Assembly: GCA_037043235.1 (NCBI GenBank)
Contig: JAWRVZ010000156.1
Coordinates: forward strand, 972,923-1,036,922
DNA length: 64,000 nucleotides
DNA from: Rhodeus uyekii
Lineage: Eukaryota > Chordata > Actinopteri > Cypriniformes > Acheilognathidae
Reading direction: 5' to 3'
Part shown: positions 1 through 34,552 of the stretch, one piece after another
Position numbering within the stretch: position 1 is the stretch's first letter
How the letters are laid out: each line of letters opens with the position of its first letter
Translations under genes and position numbers: made by a program
The notes under the pieces: generated by a model
Database searches by the model: none
What the model saw: only the letters and a program-made list of their open reading frames with translations
What the model was told of the DNA's origin: nothing

Positions 1-889
1 TCAGTCTCTCAGTCTGTCATGTTTTTGGAAAATGATCCTTAGGAGGAGCTCAGGGGAGCTGTTTTTCTTTTTGCCAGGTGCTACATTGGCTGTATCCCAT
101 ACAGCCTTCGCTCTATCTAATTGCTGCACAACACCGCTGCTCGCAAAGAGGACACATAGGCATATACTGCATTGATGGAGTAGGGAACGTCAGCCAGGCA
201 CTAAGGCCCTGAGCCAGAACGGCAGAAAAACCAAACACATTTGAGCAGAACAGAGTGAAGGGACGGACTGAAGAAAACAAATTGTCTGCAGGCACTCGCG
301 TACTAGACTGTTAGCTCTGAAGAGGATGTCTAATGCAGTCATTAGATTAGTTTGCTCTGTAAACATAATTTTGTATAAGCTTCCGCTGTTAGGCCATTCA
401 AATGAGTTTGTTTGGTTAGATTTATTGTACAAGTATGCGAAAACAGATATGTTTATCCCGGTAAGCACGACGCACTGTAGTAGAACAGAGACGTATGGTG
501 CCGGCTCAGCTATTCTGCATTGAATTTTAAAATCGTAACGGACATCTTGAGACTCCCCTTCCCTCCTCAATTGTGGCTCTGTGAAAGTAGGTCTTGTGGG
601 GGGAATTGAATGAGGTTCATTCGTAATTGGTGCCGTTACGGCATATAAATCAAGGAAATAAATATTGGCTCAGGCTCTTCAGGCGAGGCACTATATCCTG
701 CGCCTCTGCATCGGTGCTTTACCTTTGCAGGACCTCTCTAAAGTAATCAGCTTAAATGGGGGAGGGACGGGGCTTCTGCTTCAGGCGGCATGTTTATGGC
801 CATGCGGTTGCGGCTCTTGTCTTACCTACAAGTCTGAGACAACATATGTTCATTCACAAGCCTGTTCTGTTGTCTGTCTCTCTACACAG
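1..889. other. ENOX1 intron sequence
   Basis: Unique-looking DNA. No ENOX1-like exon, repeat family or RNA gene was recognised. Confidence 0.5.
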
Positions 890-975
890 GGATAATTTCA
901 ACCTTCCTCCATGTCCACCCATTTGGAGCCAATATTGAATATCTGTGGTCTTACATCCAGAGACTTGATACAAAG
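890..975 (+). CDS. enox1: ENOX1 penultimate coding exon
   Basis: The acceptor is ctacacag and the donor is AAG|gtgaat. The exon carries two bases of a split codon followed by 28 codons of the conserved HPFGANIEYLWS segment. Confidence 0.9.
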
Positions 976-2563
976 GTGAATACTTCTGGTTATTAGTTCA
1001 CCCAAAAATGAAAATTCTGTCATCAGTTACCTTCATGCCGTTCCAAACCCATAAGACTTTCTGTCCCTCCATTGAAACGCCATGCAAACACTCATGTACG
1101 TGTGTCACATGCTAGAACCAACCTTGTTGGTTCTCACACATTAAGCAAGCACGGTTGAGCTTCCATTTGCCATACATCATGTGCTCTATGTGTGTGTGCA
1201 TCATTGTTAAAAGCCTAAACTGAATCTGTCTCTCTTCAGGTTTTATCAAAAATATCTTATGTCGTGTTTCTTAATTTGAGTCTTATGGGGTTGGAACAAC
1301 TTGAGTATGTGTAATGCTGACAGTTTTCATTTTTGAAAATATAATTTTAATTCATTTACACATTATGCTAATGATTGTGAATGCAGGATTAACAAAATAT
1401 TAGAAATCTACGATCTAGAATGAGTGTATGGAGTGTACGATCTAGAAATCTATGAGCCATGTGTTTGTTACCTCTTTCATTCTTAAATACCCTATGAAAT
1501 AGAAGAGTTTCTGTTTGAATTCAGCTTTTTGCACCCGGGTAACCTGGTGGACCTTAACCAGTATAAAACAGTGCAGATTTCATGTGTCAAATGTTGTTTT
1601 GAGGGTACTGCTGAATGTGTTCTGATATTTTGCATGGTGTGCAGACAAACCTGAATTTGAATTCCGTGTGTGACATTTTTTTGATCCCACTCCTCTTCCC
1701 ATTCCCTTGAGGCTACACTCACTGTCTTTGTAAAGAAAAGCCCTGAAGTAATGAAAAAAATACTATTATGATAGTACTGTATATGTTATTTTTCAGTAGT
1801 ATAATGTATTAAAGCAGGTAGTTGTCCTGTGAATGATATGGATTAATCAATTTCAGACAATAAATATATTAATCTGTAATAATAATAATATAATAATATA
1901 AAAAATGATAATGATATTATTTTAATATTAAAACAGTTGTGCTACTTAATCTTTTTCAGGAAATTCAGGATTTGGGGGTAAATAGAAACACAGGATAAAC
2001 AGGATACTATAAACTGGTTGTGAAAGTGACTGGAATTTGTTTTTTAAAATGTCTCTATTGACCATTAAAAAAAGTTTAAAAAAATCCCTACCTCCTTCAA
2101 ATGAGAGAACAGAAATCTACAGTCAGCAATCCATTTCATGATTAATTAAAATTTGATCTTTTCCTAATCTAAATAGTAATTTAACTAAGAGTAGAAAAAA
2201 CAAGCAGTATTATGAACTGAATAAAAGTGTTAATATTATCTCTTTCTAAAAATGAGCAGCACAGTACGACAGTAACCGTTTGCAGGAAGCAAATGACAAA
2301 TATACTGACAAACACATTAGTGCCTTTGATTAATTTCTAAGCAAGCAGAGGCGAGAGCACAATGGGCAATTCTGTGTCAGTTTATGCACTAAACGTTCCA
2401 CATGGATCTTCACTCATGTCTCATTCTTCAGATCTCGGCCAGTGAACTTGAAAAATTAATGGTCCGGCTGCCCAACATGTTTAAGCAGGAGTTCAGTGGC
2501 GTTGGAGCGACGTTGGAGAAACGCTGGAAGTTCTGCGGGTTTGAGGCTCTCAAGTCGGCGTGA
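890..2563 (+). CDS. enox1: ENOX1 3' end (last two coding exons, partial gene)
   Basis: Ecto-NOX disulfide-thiol exchanger 1 is a cell-surface hydroquinone/NADH oxidase with protein disulfide-thiol exchange activity. Its N-terminal RRM and most of the coiled coil lie outside the window to the left. Two coding exons are visible, 890-975 and 2432-2563. They encode the family's conserved C-terminal segment: the stretch IISTFLHVHPFGANIEYLWS in the first exon, and VGATLEKRWKFCGFEALK just before the stop in the second. Intron 976-2431 has GT-AG borders and the two exons join in phase 0. ENOX1 is preferred over its paralogue ENOX2 because DNAJC15 and EPSTI1 follow next, as in human 13q14.11. The first exon begins two bases into a codon, so at least one more coding exon lies upstream. 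I found none in 1-889. Confidence 0.9.
994..1341. mobile_element. MITE-like cyprinid repeat with inverted ends in ENOX1 intron
   Basis: The left end (agttcacccaaaaatgaaaa then ttctgtcat, with ccgttccaaacccataagac inside) is mirrored on the opposite strand at the right end (cttatggggttggaacaac through cagttttcatttttgaaaat). Long inverted ends without an ORF suggest a non-autonomous DNA transposon. One end of a related copy lies at 39595-39705. This motif is very common in cyprinid genomes. The exact superfamily is not assigned. Confidence 0.6.
1342..2431. other. ENOX1 last intron, AT-rich remainder
   Basis: AT-rich sequence, with an AATAAT-type low-complexity patch near 1870-1930. No gene was recognised. 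Confidence 0.5.
2432..2563 (+). CDS. enox1: ENOX1 terminal coding exon with stop
   Basis: The acceptor is cattcttcag. Forty-three codons are followed by TGA at 2561-2563. The translation contains RLPNMFKQEFSGVGATLEKR, which is typical of ENOX C-termini. Confidence 0.9.
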   Translation: MSASELEKLMVRLPNMFKQEFSGVGATLEKRWKFCGFEALKSA

Positions 2564-3170
2564 CTCACAGAGCCACATACACTGACACTGTAGAGGACTG
2601 ATCCAGGTTCAGGGAGGAGGGCCAGAGCCTCGTAGATGAACAACAGGCTGTGCCGTACCCCAGTATACCGCCTCAGATTAGATCAGATGGCTGTCGCTCT
2701 TTCGTGCAGACTCTCAAGAGGAAGTAAGATTCTACAAGCTGTGCAGCATCAGATGTATTTACTTGAAAAAGCTCCTTCCAGACTTGTGTCGATTGCGTAA
2801 CGTATCTGTCAGTGGCGTCGTCCCTGAAGGCTGGGAGATATCCAGGAATATCGCGCCTCTCGGTTAAAAATACGGAATGTTGAATGTGGGACACAGATGT
2901 GTGATTGCGGCTCTCTGCGCCCATCAAAGCCAGAGTGTGTGTGAAGATGATTTCTGCTCTCAAAAATGATTTAATACATGGCCAAAGCGGAAAACACAAC
3001 AGTTGCAGAGCTGACGCTCATTGGACAGTTTGCTGTATCAGGCCATCCATCTTGTGTATACAATGTATGTAACATGCTCTTCATGTCTTGATGCACTGTT
3101 GTTAATCGTCTGCTTATGTAAATTTTGATTTTTTTTTTCTAATCCATTAAAAAACTTTTTATTCAAAATC
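2564..3170 (+). other. enox1: probable ENOX1 3' UTR
   Basis: This is sequence downstream of the ENOX1 stop with no repeat signature. An ATTAAA polyadenylation hexamer lies at 3146-3151, just after a T-rich tract. The end point is inferred; no transcript was available to confirm it. The minus-strand reading frames here have no recognisable product. Confidence 0.45.
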
Positions 3171-5034
3171 TAATGCAGTAGTACTTGGAGAAATAAAAGT
3201 CTTTACTTGCCAGCTTTGGTTGCCATTTGGTATTGAATGCAGAATTGAAAACAGAACATTTCAGAATTTTGTTGTTTTTGAATACTGACGTTCCATAAGT
3301 GTCACTCCAGTTTATCATCTTTTGAGATGTGGCCAATTTAAATTCACCCTCATGAAATGAAGGGGAGTCTGTTCTTAAATTCTGGATTTTGCCCAATCCC
3401 ATTCCCGCCAGCATCTTTGAATGTCAAAGATCTGGTAGTGTTGTGTCTGACATGTTTTTTGATGCATGTCTGGGATAAACAACAGAACTATCTGCCATGA
3501 ATGTGGAGCAGAACATCCCTAATCACACAGAATATAACAAACGGTGAATAATGAATGAGAGGGGAGGAGAATGCTGCTCTGTGTGTGTGTTTAATGTGAT
3601 CTATTTGCTATTTACATCAGCCACTGAGACGCTGTTAAGTAGTGCATTTGAGACCATCTAAGCCATTTGCATTGTTGCCTGTACCGGCACTGGCATTATT
3701 TGAGGTTGTTAGAGTAATGAATAATAAATGCACAAGGATCAAGGATTATGGTGATGCAAGACCTAAAGCACCTGAATCTTCAGAGAACTGCTTTAGTTGC
3801 ATTCGCAATGTTCAATTCAAACAAACAATAAATGTTGTAAAACTGAGATATAAAGTTGGATTTACAAGAACGAACACTTCATGTTCACTGCACTATTCAA
3901 AATAAAGGTTTTATATAGAGAGCAGAGCGATGACCTTATCCGCTTGCGTATTAAAAACATAGCAGATTCAGATGGTATAAACAGCCAAAGCTTGTGGAAT
4001 GCATTTGTTTGTCATTTTAACTGATGGAAACGCAGTGTAAATGTAAATCAATGAGATATGTTTTGGAGTTTTGATTGTATTTTACGAAAGTCCGATCAGT
4101 TATGCTAGAAATATATGATGAAAAATATAGCACACTGAAGGTCTTCTGCTTATTGCCTTCTGCGAGGTTGCCATGTTGTTAGTGTCAATATCACATGATC
4201 AACGACTAGTCAACGTCAAGCTTAAAACATCATTGCAGAGCGTTAAGTCGACTGGTATAAGGAGCCCAAAATGGCATTGTTTTGGCAAAAAAAGATGTCA
4301 TCAGATGGATTAACATGCTTGTTTTTAAATTCAATTCAAAGTGTTATAGTTCCATTAGTATTTTAAACATAAACTAAACATTTAAAAAATATATACAGTT
4401 GATTAAAAAAATTAATTACATTTTCAAGCTTATTAATATTGTTTTTTAAGTGGCCCTCAAAGACTTGCACTGTCCATGTTCATAAGACAGCAATGCATTC
4501 AGGGGACTGTGACAAGTGATAGAAAATGAACTCCTCAGCCAGTCGACATCATGAATATAATCAGTTCTAAAAGCAGGCTTGCTTTAGCTATTGCTGTGCT
4601 GAACGGGATAATAATAAAAGCTCAGTGAGCAGAACATCTGCCTTTGCTCAGCAGAGAGAATAAAACAAACTAACTGCAATGAAATGTTAATAAGATTACA
4701 GTAAAAGTAGCAGAGGTCAATTTTTAATTTCTAAACTGAGGCCTTTTAATCCTACTCAGAGATGATGGCTTGATATTCAGAGAAGTTGTTTTCAAGAGCA
4801 CACACGGTGGATGGAAGTGAAATCGGAACCATACAGACAACGAGAAGAGACAGTAATACCTCCTGGAGTATATTTAGACCTCCAGTATCAGATCAAACTG
4901 ACATTTCCTTGGAAAATGAATTAGGCGCAGTTGAGCTCTCAAGCAGTTCTCAACGTTTTCTCCTCTGAATCTAAACCTTCTTATTATCAAGCAGTGTGTC
5001 ATTTATAGTGTGTTGATGCTGTTTCAGAAGAGTG
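3171..5034. other. ENOX1-DNAJC15 intergenic DNA
   Basis: Intergenic spacer between the convergent ENOX1 and DNAJC15 3' ends. Short chance reading frames only; no gene or repeat family recognised. Confidence 0.5.
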
Positions 5035-5190
5035 ACTATATATCTATCTATCCGTCCATCTGTCTATCTATTGATCTATATGTCCATCCATCTATCTGTC
5101 TATCTATTTTCCATCCATCCATCCATCGATTTATCTATCTATCAATCCATCCATCCGTCTATTTTCCATCCATCCATCCATCCTCATGTG
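5035..5190. repeat. compound tetranucleotide microsatellite (TATC/CATC)
   Basis: Interrupted runs of tatc, ccat and gtcc units. They continue at 5357-5445 on the far side of a SINE, so the SINE appears to split or abut one repeat tract. The Ser/Ile/Tyr-rich reading frame across it is an artefact. Confidence 0.85.
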
Positions 5191-5199
5191 CCATACAAT

Positions 5200-5353
5200 T
5201 ACATTTATGCATTCAGCAGACGCTTTTATCCAAAGTGACTTACATTGCATTCAAGGAACACATTGACATTCTAATCAGTTCTACTTTCCATGGGAATCGA
5301 ACCAATGACCTTGGCGTTGTAAACAACAATGCTGTATTAGTTAAGCTAAAGGA
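5200..5353 (-). mobile_element. tRNA-derived SINE copy
   Basis: On the minus strand there is a tRNA-like head with a B-box-like ggttcgattccc (from plus-strand gggaatcgaacc) and an agct(t)aact-type start. The tail on the plus strand contains gcagacgcttttatccaaag. A second copy in the opposite orientation lies at 44824-44957. These are hallmarks of the widespread fish tRNA-related SINE. It is decayed, and not a functional tRNA. Confidence 0.7.
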
Positions 5354-5356
5354 AAG

Positions 5357-5445
5357 CTATTTATCCATTCATATCTATCTATCCATCCATTCATATTATC
5401 TATCTATTTATTTTCCATCCATCCATCCGATATCTATCTAATATT
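5357..5445. repeat. tetranucleotide microsatellite, second block
   Basis: Imperfect tatc/ccat repeat, of the same composition as 5035-5190. Confidence 0.8.
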
Positions 5446-8400
5446 TATTATGGTCTGAGGACATCTTCTGAAAATATAAATTTTCCATGCATTCATTCCA
5501 GCAATTATGTCAGTCTCCATGGTAATATACTGGCTAATTAGAATAAACTAGAATTAACACAAAAAATGATTACAATTATGATTATTATCATTGGACTTTA
5601 CTGATAAAACTAATTTTATCCAAGCAATAAAACATAACCAAACACTGAAAGCTTCATTAATGCCCTTAAGTGAATTTGTGAACATTTTCCCATTCTGAAT
5701 AGCAAGCAAGGCTGCTGAACTGGTTACAAAAATCAATCTCCAGAGATTATATTTTTTGTGCTTGCACAAAAATAATAAAAGGAGTTGTTGATGTCGACAG
5801 CTGCATGGGACAGACATGTATTGTCTGGCCAAGCTATTTTTATTGACTGAGGCAACAAACAAAAATAGTGCTGCTGCAATAATGCTGGCCAATGAAATGA
5901 GGCCTGCCAAACAGCCCATATTACAGTCTCACTTCCCTATCTGACGGATTGCTTTGTTTTCACTGCTCCGCCAGCAAATGGAAATGAATGAGACCCTCTT
6001 GTTGCGGTTTCATGTGGCGGCTGCATTAAGCACATGCATATTTTTCATGTATGAAGTCTGCACTGCGATGAACGTCCTTTAAGTGATGGATGTCCAGCAA
6101 GGCACCAACACACACAGCAGTCTGTTTACATGCTCAGATCGAACACTTGTTTTTCCCTCCTATTTTGGATCCCTCCCAAACCGTTAGCCAGAGCTTGTTC
6201 TATTGTTCCCATCTGCCTGCTACTCTCATCACCGTTGAAGAGACGGAGATGTCGTATTTGTCCTGTGGGTGCCATCAGCATGTCTATTGTCTCCGTATTA
6301 ATGAAAACCAGGTGATGTGACATAAACAGCACTTCACCCTGATTGGTCAAGCCTGAGGCACAGAGATATTGCACTGCATTGCAGGAGCCCAAAGTCAGTC
6401 AGACTAAATGGCCTGCACAGCTAGTCATTTTCTCGAAAGAGTTTTCCTCATTTCACAGAAGAAAGTGCAAAAAAAGAACATGTTTCCATCACCAATGAGC
6501 TGCATATTTTTGCATTAAGATGAGCGATTTAATAGGGGAATGTTTTTAGCCAAAGAAAATGAAGCACTGGGGCTCTCCATGGGAGCCTGGGAGACAAAGC
6601 TCGGTTTGTAAATGAGGTTTATTGACATCATCTATAAATAAACCTAGAGGGAGGGGGAATACAGCAACATTAGATGTGTGAATTTCTGCTAATGAAGCTG
6701 CTCGACAGCTCTAATTAGCATGAGTCTTTATGTGCTTTGTTTATAACGATTAGAAATTCAACATTAAAGTCATTTACATCCCTCCGAATGTCATGCATTT
6801 CACTGCATTGGTGGCGGTGTGAATGATTTGTGACATTATTTTCGTATGAAAATGATTTTCATGCTCTAAAACGATCAAATGAAAACATTTGTACTGCTGT
6901 ACACGGTGTACATGGCATCCATCATAATTCTGAAGGTGATCTTATTAAAGCTCCCCACTGGAGAGCATTGCCGCTTCTCTGCATGAAGCTAATGAGGCTT
7001 GTCTAGAACTGAGAGCACTGCACATTATATACTGTACTGCTGTTTTGTATATAACTGTATGCTACAGTCAGGCAGACAGCAGTTTACACTAACTCTTAAC
7101 AGATCATTCCTCCAGGTGTCAGTCACATCTACATTGCCTCTTTCCTGACATTCAAACAATCTGTGCAAAACATCCCACCAAACACACTTGGAAAAGTACA
7201 GTCTGTTTGGCGCAATCCTATACAGTGTGATGGAAAATGCCATGCTAAACTTTACAGATGTAGCAGCATGACCACTAGAAAAGGACAGTGTGTCAACAAA
7301 ATTAATATTTCCACAAAAGATTTTGAAGCTAGAAGGTAGATAGAACACTTAGACAAGATCATTACTAAGCATGTGATGGGCTATTCAGGGTGGTTTCCAG
7401 ACAGTTGACAGAGTGTTACAGTGCAGATAATAAAGCTGACAGCTTAAAGTGCATTTAGTTATCGCTGTTCAACATCCCAATGGTGCTGCGGGGAGTTTTA
7501 TTTAAATTAAACTTATATGACCTGTGATTTATCCCTTTACCTGTCCAACACAAAAGAAGCAACTCGGCATCCGCAAGGAGCTTCACTCAGGCTTTTCTCC
7601 ATCATCAAACATTTCCTTGCTGTACCAATGTTTACACACCACTGGATTTATCGTATAGGCCTGCTTCAATTCTGGTCAAGTTATTGTGAGCGACGTATGG
7701 AAAAAAGTGTTTCCAAATACTCACTTAAATTATTTGTAACATCTTGAATCAAATAGCCTAACTGAAAACATAAGGCAGTTGAAATTCCATCCTTTTCTGC
7801 AGATGAATGAAAAAAGTTCAGATAACAGGAACAGAACTAAAGCATCAAAGAGCCTTCAAAGAATATAACTGGCAGCTGGTTGACTGTCATAAAACATATA
7901 TGAAATATCTCATGAAGTCTCATTCAAGCAGACCGATAATGCCAGGAAATAACACTTTTGACATTTTAAAACGCTTCCAATTCCAAGATTGAGTGTGTCA
8001 AGTCAAGTGTGAGAGTTGGCACACTTTTGTCAAATATAGGCCTTCACAGATTTCAAACGTACAAGCTGTTAATATGAGTTTTATTAGGTATTTTGTTTTC
8101 ACTTACATCATATGGTTGTATCATGTGGTTGGACTGGACAGTGCATTACACACATCTGTAATGCAACCCTGTGTGGATTACTTTGCTGTTTTTTATTTTA
8201 TTTTTACACTGTTTAATGGAAAATCACTCTGACAGAAAGAAACCTGTGGAGAACAGGCTTGCTCAGGAACTCCATGCTGGTTGCACGGCAAGCAGAAGCT
8301 GAAAATAGCTGCAGTCACAAGGGGGTCAGATCAAAACCACCTTACGACAGAATCGCCTGACCGCAATGGAACTTCAGCCAGAATCGGGGCTTTCACCTCT

Positions 8401-9180
8401 GTTATACATGTAGTCAGGGCAAAGACGGGTTTAGTGTCACAGTCTGGGACAGCGTTCCCAGCGGTCTGCCCCTGCATGCAGCATGCTAGCTCTTAATCAA
8501 TTTTAACAGCACCTAAGAAGGGTCAGGCAAAAAGAAGCAGGCTGTGGCAGTAAATAAAGTCAGCTAGCAAGGCCAGACCAGGGCAACACTCAAAGTGGCA
8601 AGTATTTCATAAGCGTGCCAAACACCTCACTGGGTTTTATTTCTAGACTCAAGCTTTCACCTAGAGATCTCATGGCTGCAATAATCAAATGGAACATTTG
8701 GGAAATGAACTAGGTTGACCGAGTCTTTCCATGACATACGACTCGCATTCATTCTGCAACGGTCTGGCTTAATTTTCATCTTGGTCCATCTGGAACGACG
8801 AATGATCCAAGAAAGAGAACAATTTCCACACATATTATAAAGGCTATGTTCAGAATAGCATTGAACTCATGCAATTTCTGCACTCTTTTATCAGATGGCC
8901 TACATTTGTCTAAATAAGCAGTAAAATATGGAGTCCCAATGCAAAAGATTATATGATTAATAAGTTGACATGTTTTTACATTGCTTTAACTTATCAATAA
9001 GCTAACCAATTTTCAACATTTTATGCTATACAAAATTCAACTTGTTCAAGTCATTCAGAGAAGGCAGAATGTAGGTACAAGCTAAAACTGAACAGATGTA
9101 AACAGCCTCTCTCTCAAAGAAATGAAATATAAAAGGCATTCAAGAAACAATTCCTTTTCCTGCTGCTCGCCTTTTATTTC
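5446..9180. other. intergenic DNA between ENOX1 and DNAJC15
   Basis: No coding exon recognised. The sequence is largely free of the usual repeat families. A stretch at about 6590-7020 has balanced composition with TAAT-type homeodomain-like sites and looks like a candidate conserved non-coding element (see findings). The rest is unremarkable. Confidence 0.45.
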
Positions 9181-9829
9181 TTTTGCAGTAATGTGTTACT
9201 GGATTGTGCAGTTTGTGTTGTGGTATCTTGGCCTTGGCATTAATCTCCAGGCCTGAAAAACAACAAATCAGCAATCCAAGACAATGGTGTGTAGAACATC
9301 CCTCTGTTCAATCCCAAACGCTCAGATCCTGTGTGGATAACTCAGACGTTCAGACCAGACCATATGCATAAGCACAAGCACAGCAGGAGGAAAATAGTAG
9401 CGTACAAACATACAAAAATACACCCAATGAGTCATTCCAGATTTGTAAAACTGTTTAATCAGCAAGCTAAAATAACTTAACACCTACAAGGTCTGGTCCA
9501 TGTGGATTAGGAGAAATACTTTAGACTTTTTAGCCATTGGACATGATATATCCACCAGATGTTAAACATTACACAAGTCACCTCAATAAATAATAAAGAT
9601 TACTGTGAGAAATTTCACATGGACATTGTAAAGATCCTTTAACATGAAGGATCAACCTTTCATGACATGCATTAAAGTGTTGGTAAGGAACAGTGACAGA
9701 TAGAATGGAGCACAATTTGCTGAGAGTCAGCTGATTTATGGCAGAAAAACACAGAGAAGAACAATGACTTGTGGAAGCTCTTGGATGAAGTAGATGTAAC
9801 TCTTTGTTGGGGTAGCGCGGGCAGCTGGG
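9173..9829 (-). other. dnajc15: possible DNAJC15 3' UTR
   Basis: Sequence downstream of the stop on the minus strand. Minus-strand polyadenylation hexamers occur as ATTAAA (plus tttaat near 9453) and AATAAA (plus tttatt at 9173-9178). Which one is used cannot be told from sequence alone. Confidence 0.3.
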
Positions 9830-34104
<24,275 letters not shown>

Positions 34105-34388
34105 GTTGGAGAGACACAGCTACGGAAACCCCAGAAGAACAAACGTCTCGCGATTCTAAAATACAGCATTCAAAACAGTTCTAAAACAGTTTGATGTGCC
34201 CTAAACTCCCAAACTATAATGCAAAACCTAAGCATTATACTTAATTATCATAGGTCTTAAGATTGCATTATGTTGCATAAGGATCCTGGCGTTTTTCCGG
34301 GAATCCCGCACAGACTTCCCAGTTCTGTCATAACCAGTTCTGCCAAGGATCGGCTGCAGTAAAAAGACGCGACGCACAGTATAAGAGC
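34105..34388. promoter_or_regulatory. bidirectional DNAJC15/EPSTI1 promoter region
   Basis: Only 284 bp separate the DNAJC15 ATG (minus strand) from the first possible EPSTI1 ATG (plus strand). Both 5' UTRs and core promoters must lie here or overlap the other gene, unless untranslated exons exist. A perfect 9-bp GAS palindrome TTCCGGGAA lies at 34295-34303, overlapped by a kappaB-like gggaatccc. A TATAAG lies at 34380-34385. Interferon control of EPSTI1 is established for mammals; binding here is inferred. Confidence 0.6.
34295..34303. promoter_or_regulatory. GAS-type STAT site
   Basis: TTCCGGGAA is a perfect TTCnnnGAA palindrome, about 90 bp before the upstream EPSTI1 ATG. It overlaps gggaatccc (kappaB-like). 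Functional use is inferred. Confidence 0.45.
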
Positions 34389-34552
34389 ATGAATCCATAC
34401 ACTCATGACAGTCGATCTAACGCGAGGAGCGGGAGATATAGGGGGAATACAATGAGTCAAAGGAGCAATATGACGGACAGCGAGCAGTCGAGTGGATATG
34501 ACAGTGAACAGAAGACACCCGGTGCTCAAACCCCTCAGAACCAGCCCGAAAA
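34389..34552 (+). CDS. epsti1: EPSTI1 coding exon 1 (start ambiguous)
   Basis: In-frame ATGs lie at 34389 and 34452, and both have A at -3. The first gives an MNPYTHDSRSN start. The second gives MSQRSNMTDSEQSSGYDSEQ, a Ser/Gln-rich acidic N-terminus. TATAAG at 34380 would place a TATA-driven start site downstream of the first ATG, favouring 34452. Ends CCCGAAAA|gtgagt. Confidence 0.75.

Noticed and set aside
2673..2999. 108-codon minus-strand ORF
   Set aside because: Lies in the probable ENOX1 3' UTR on the opposite strand, with no recognisable product.
5010..5441. 143-codon Ser/Ile/Tyr-rich ORF
   Set aside because: It is the tetranucleotide repeat and SINE read in frame.
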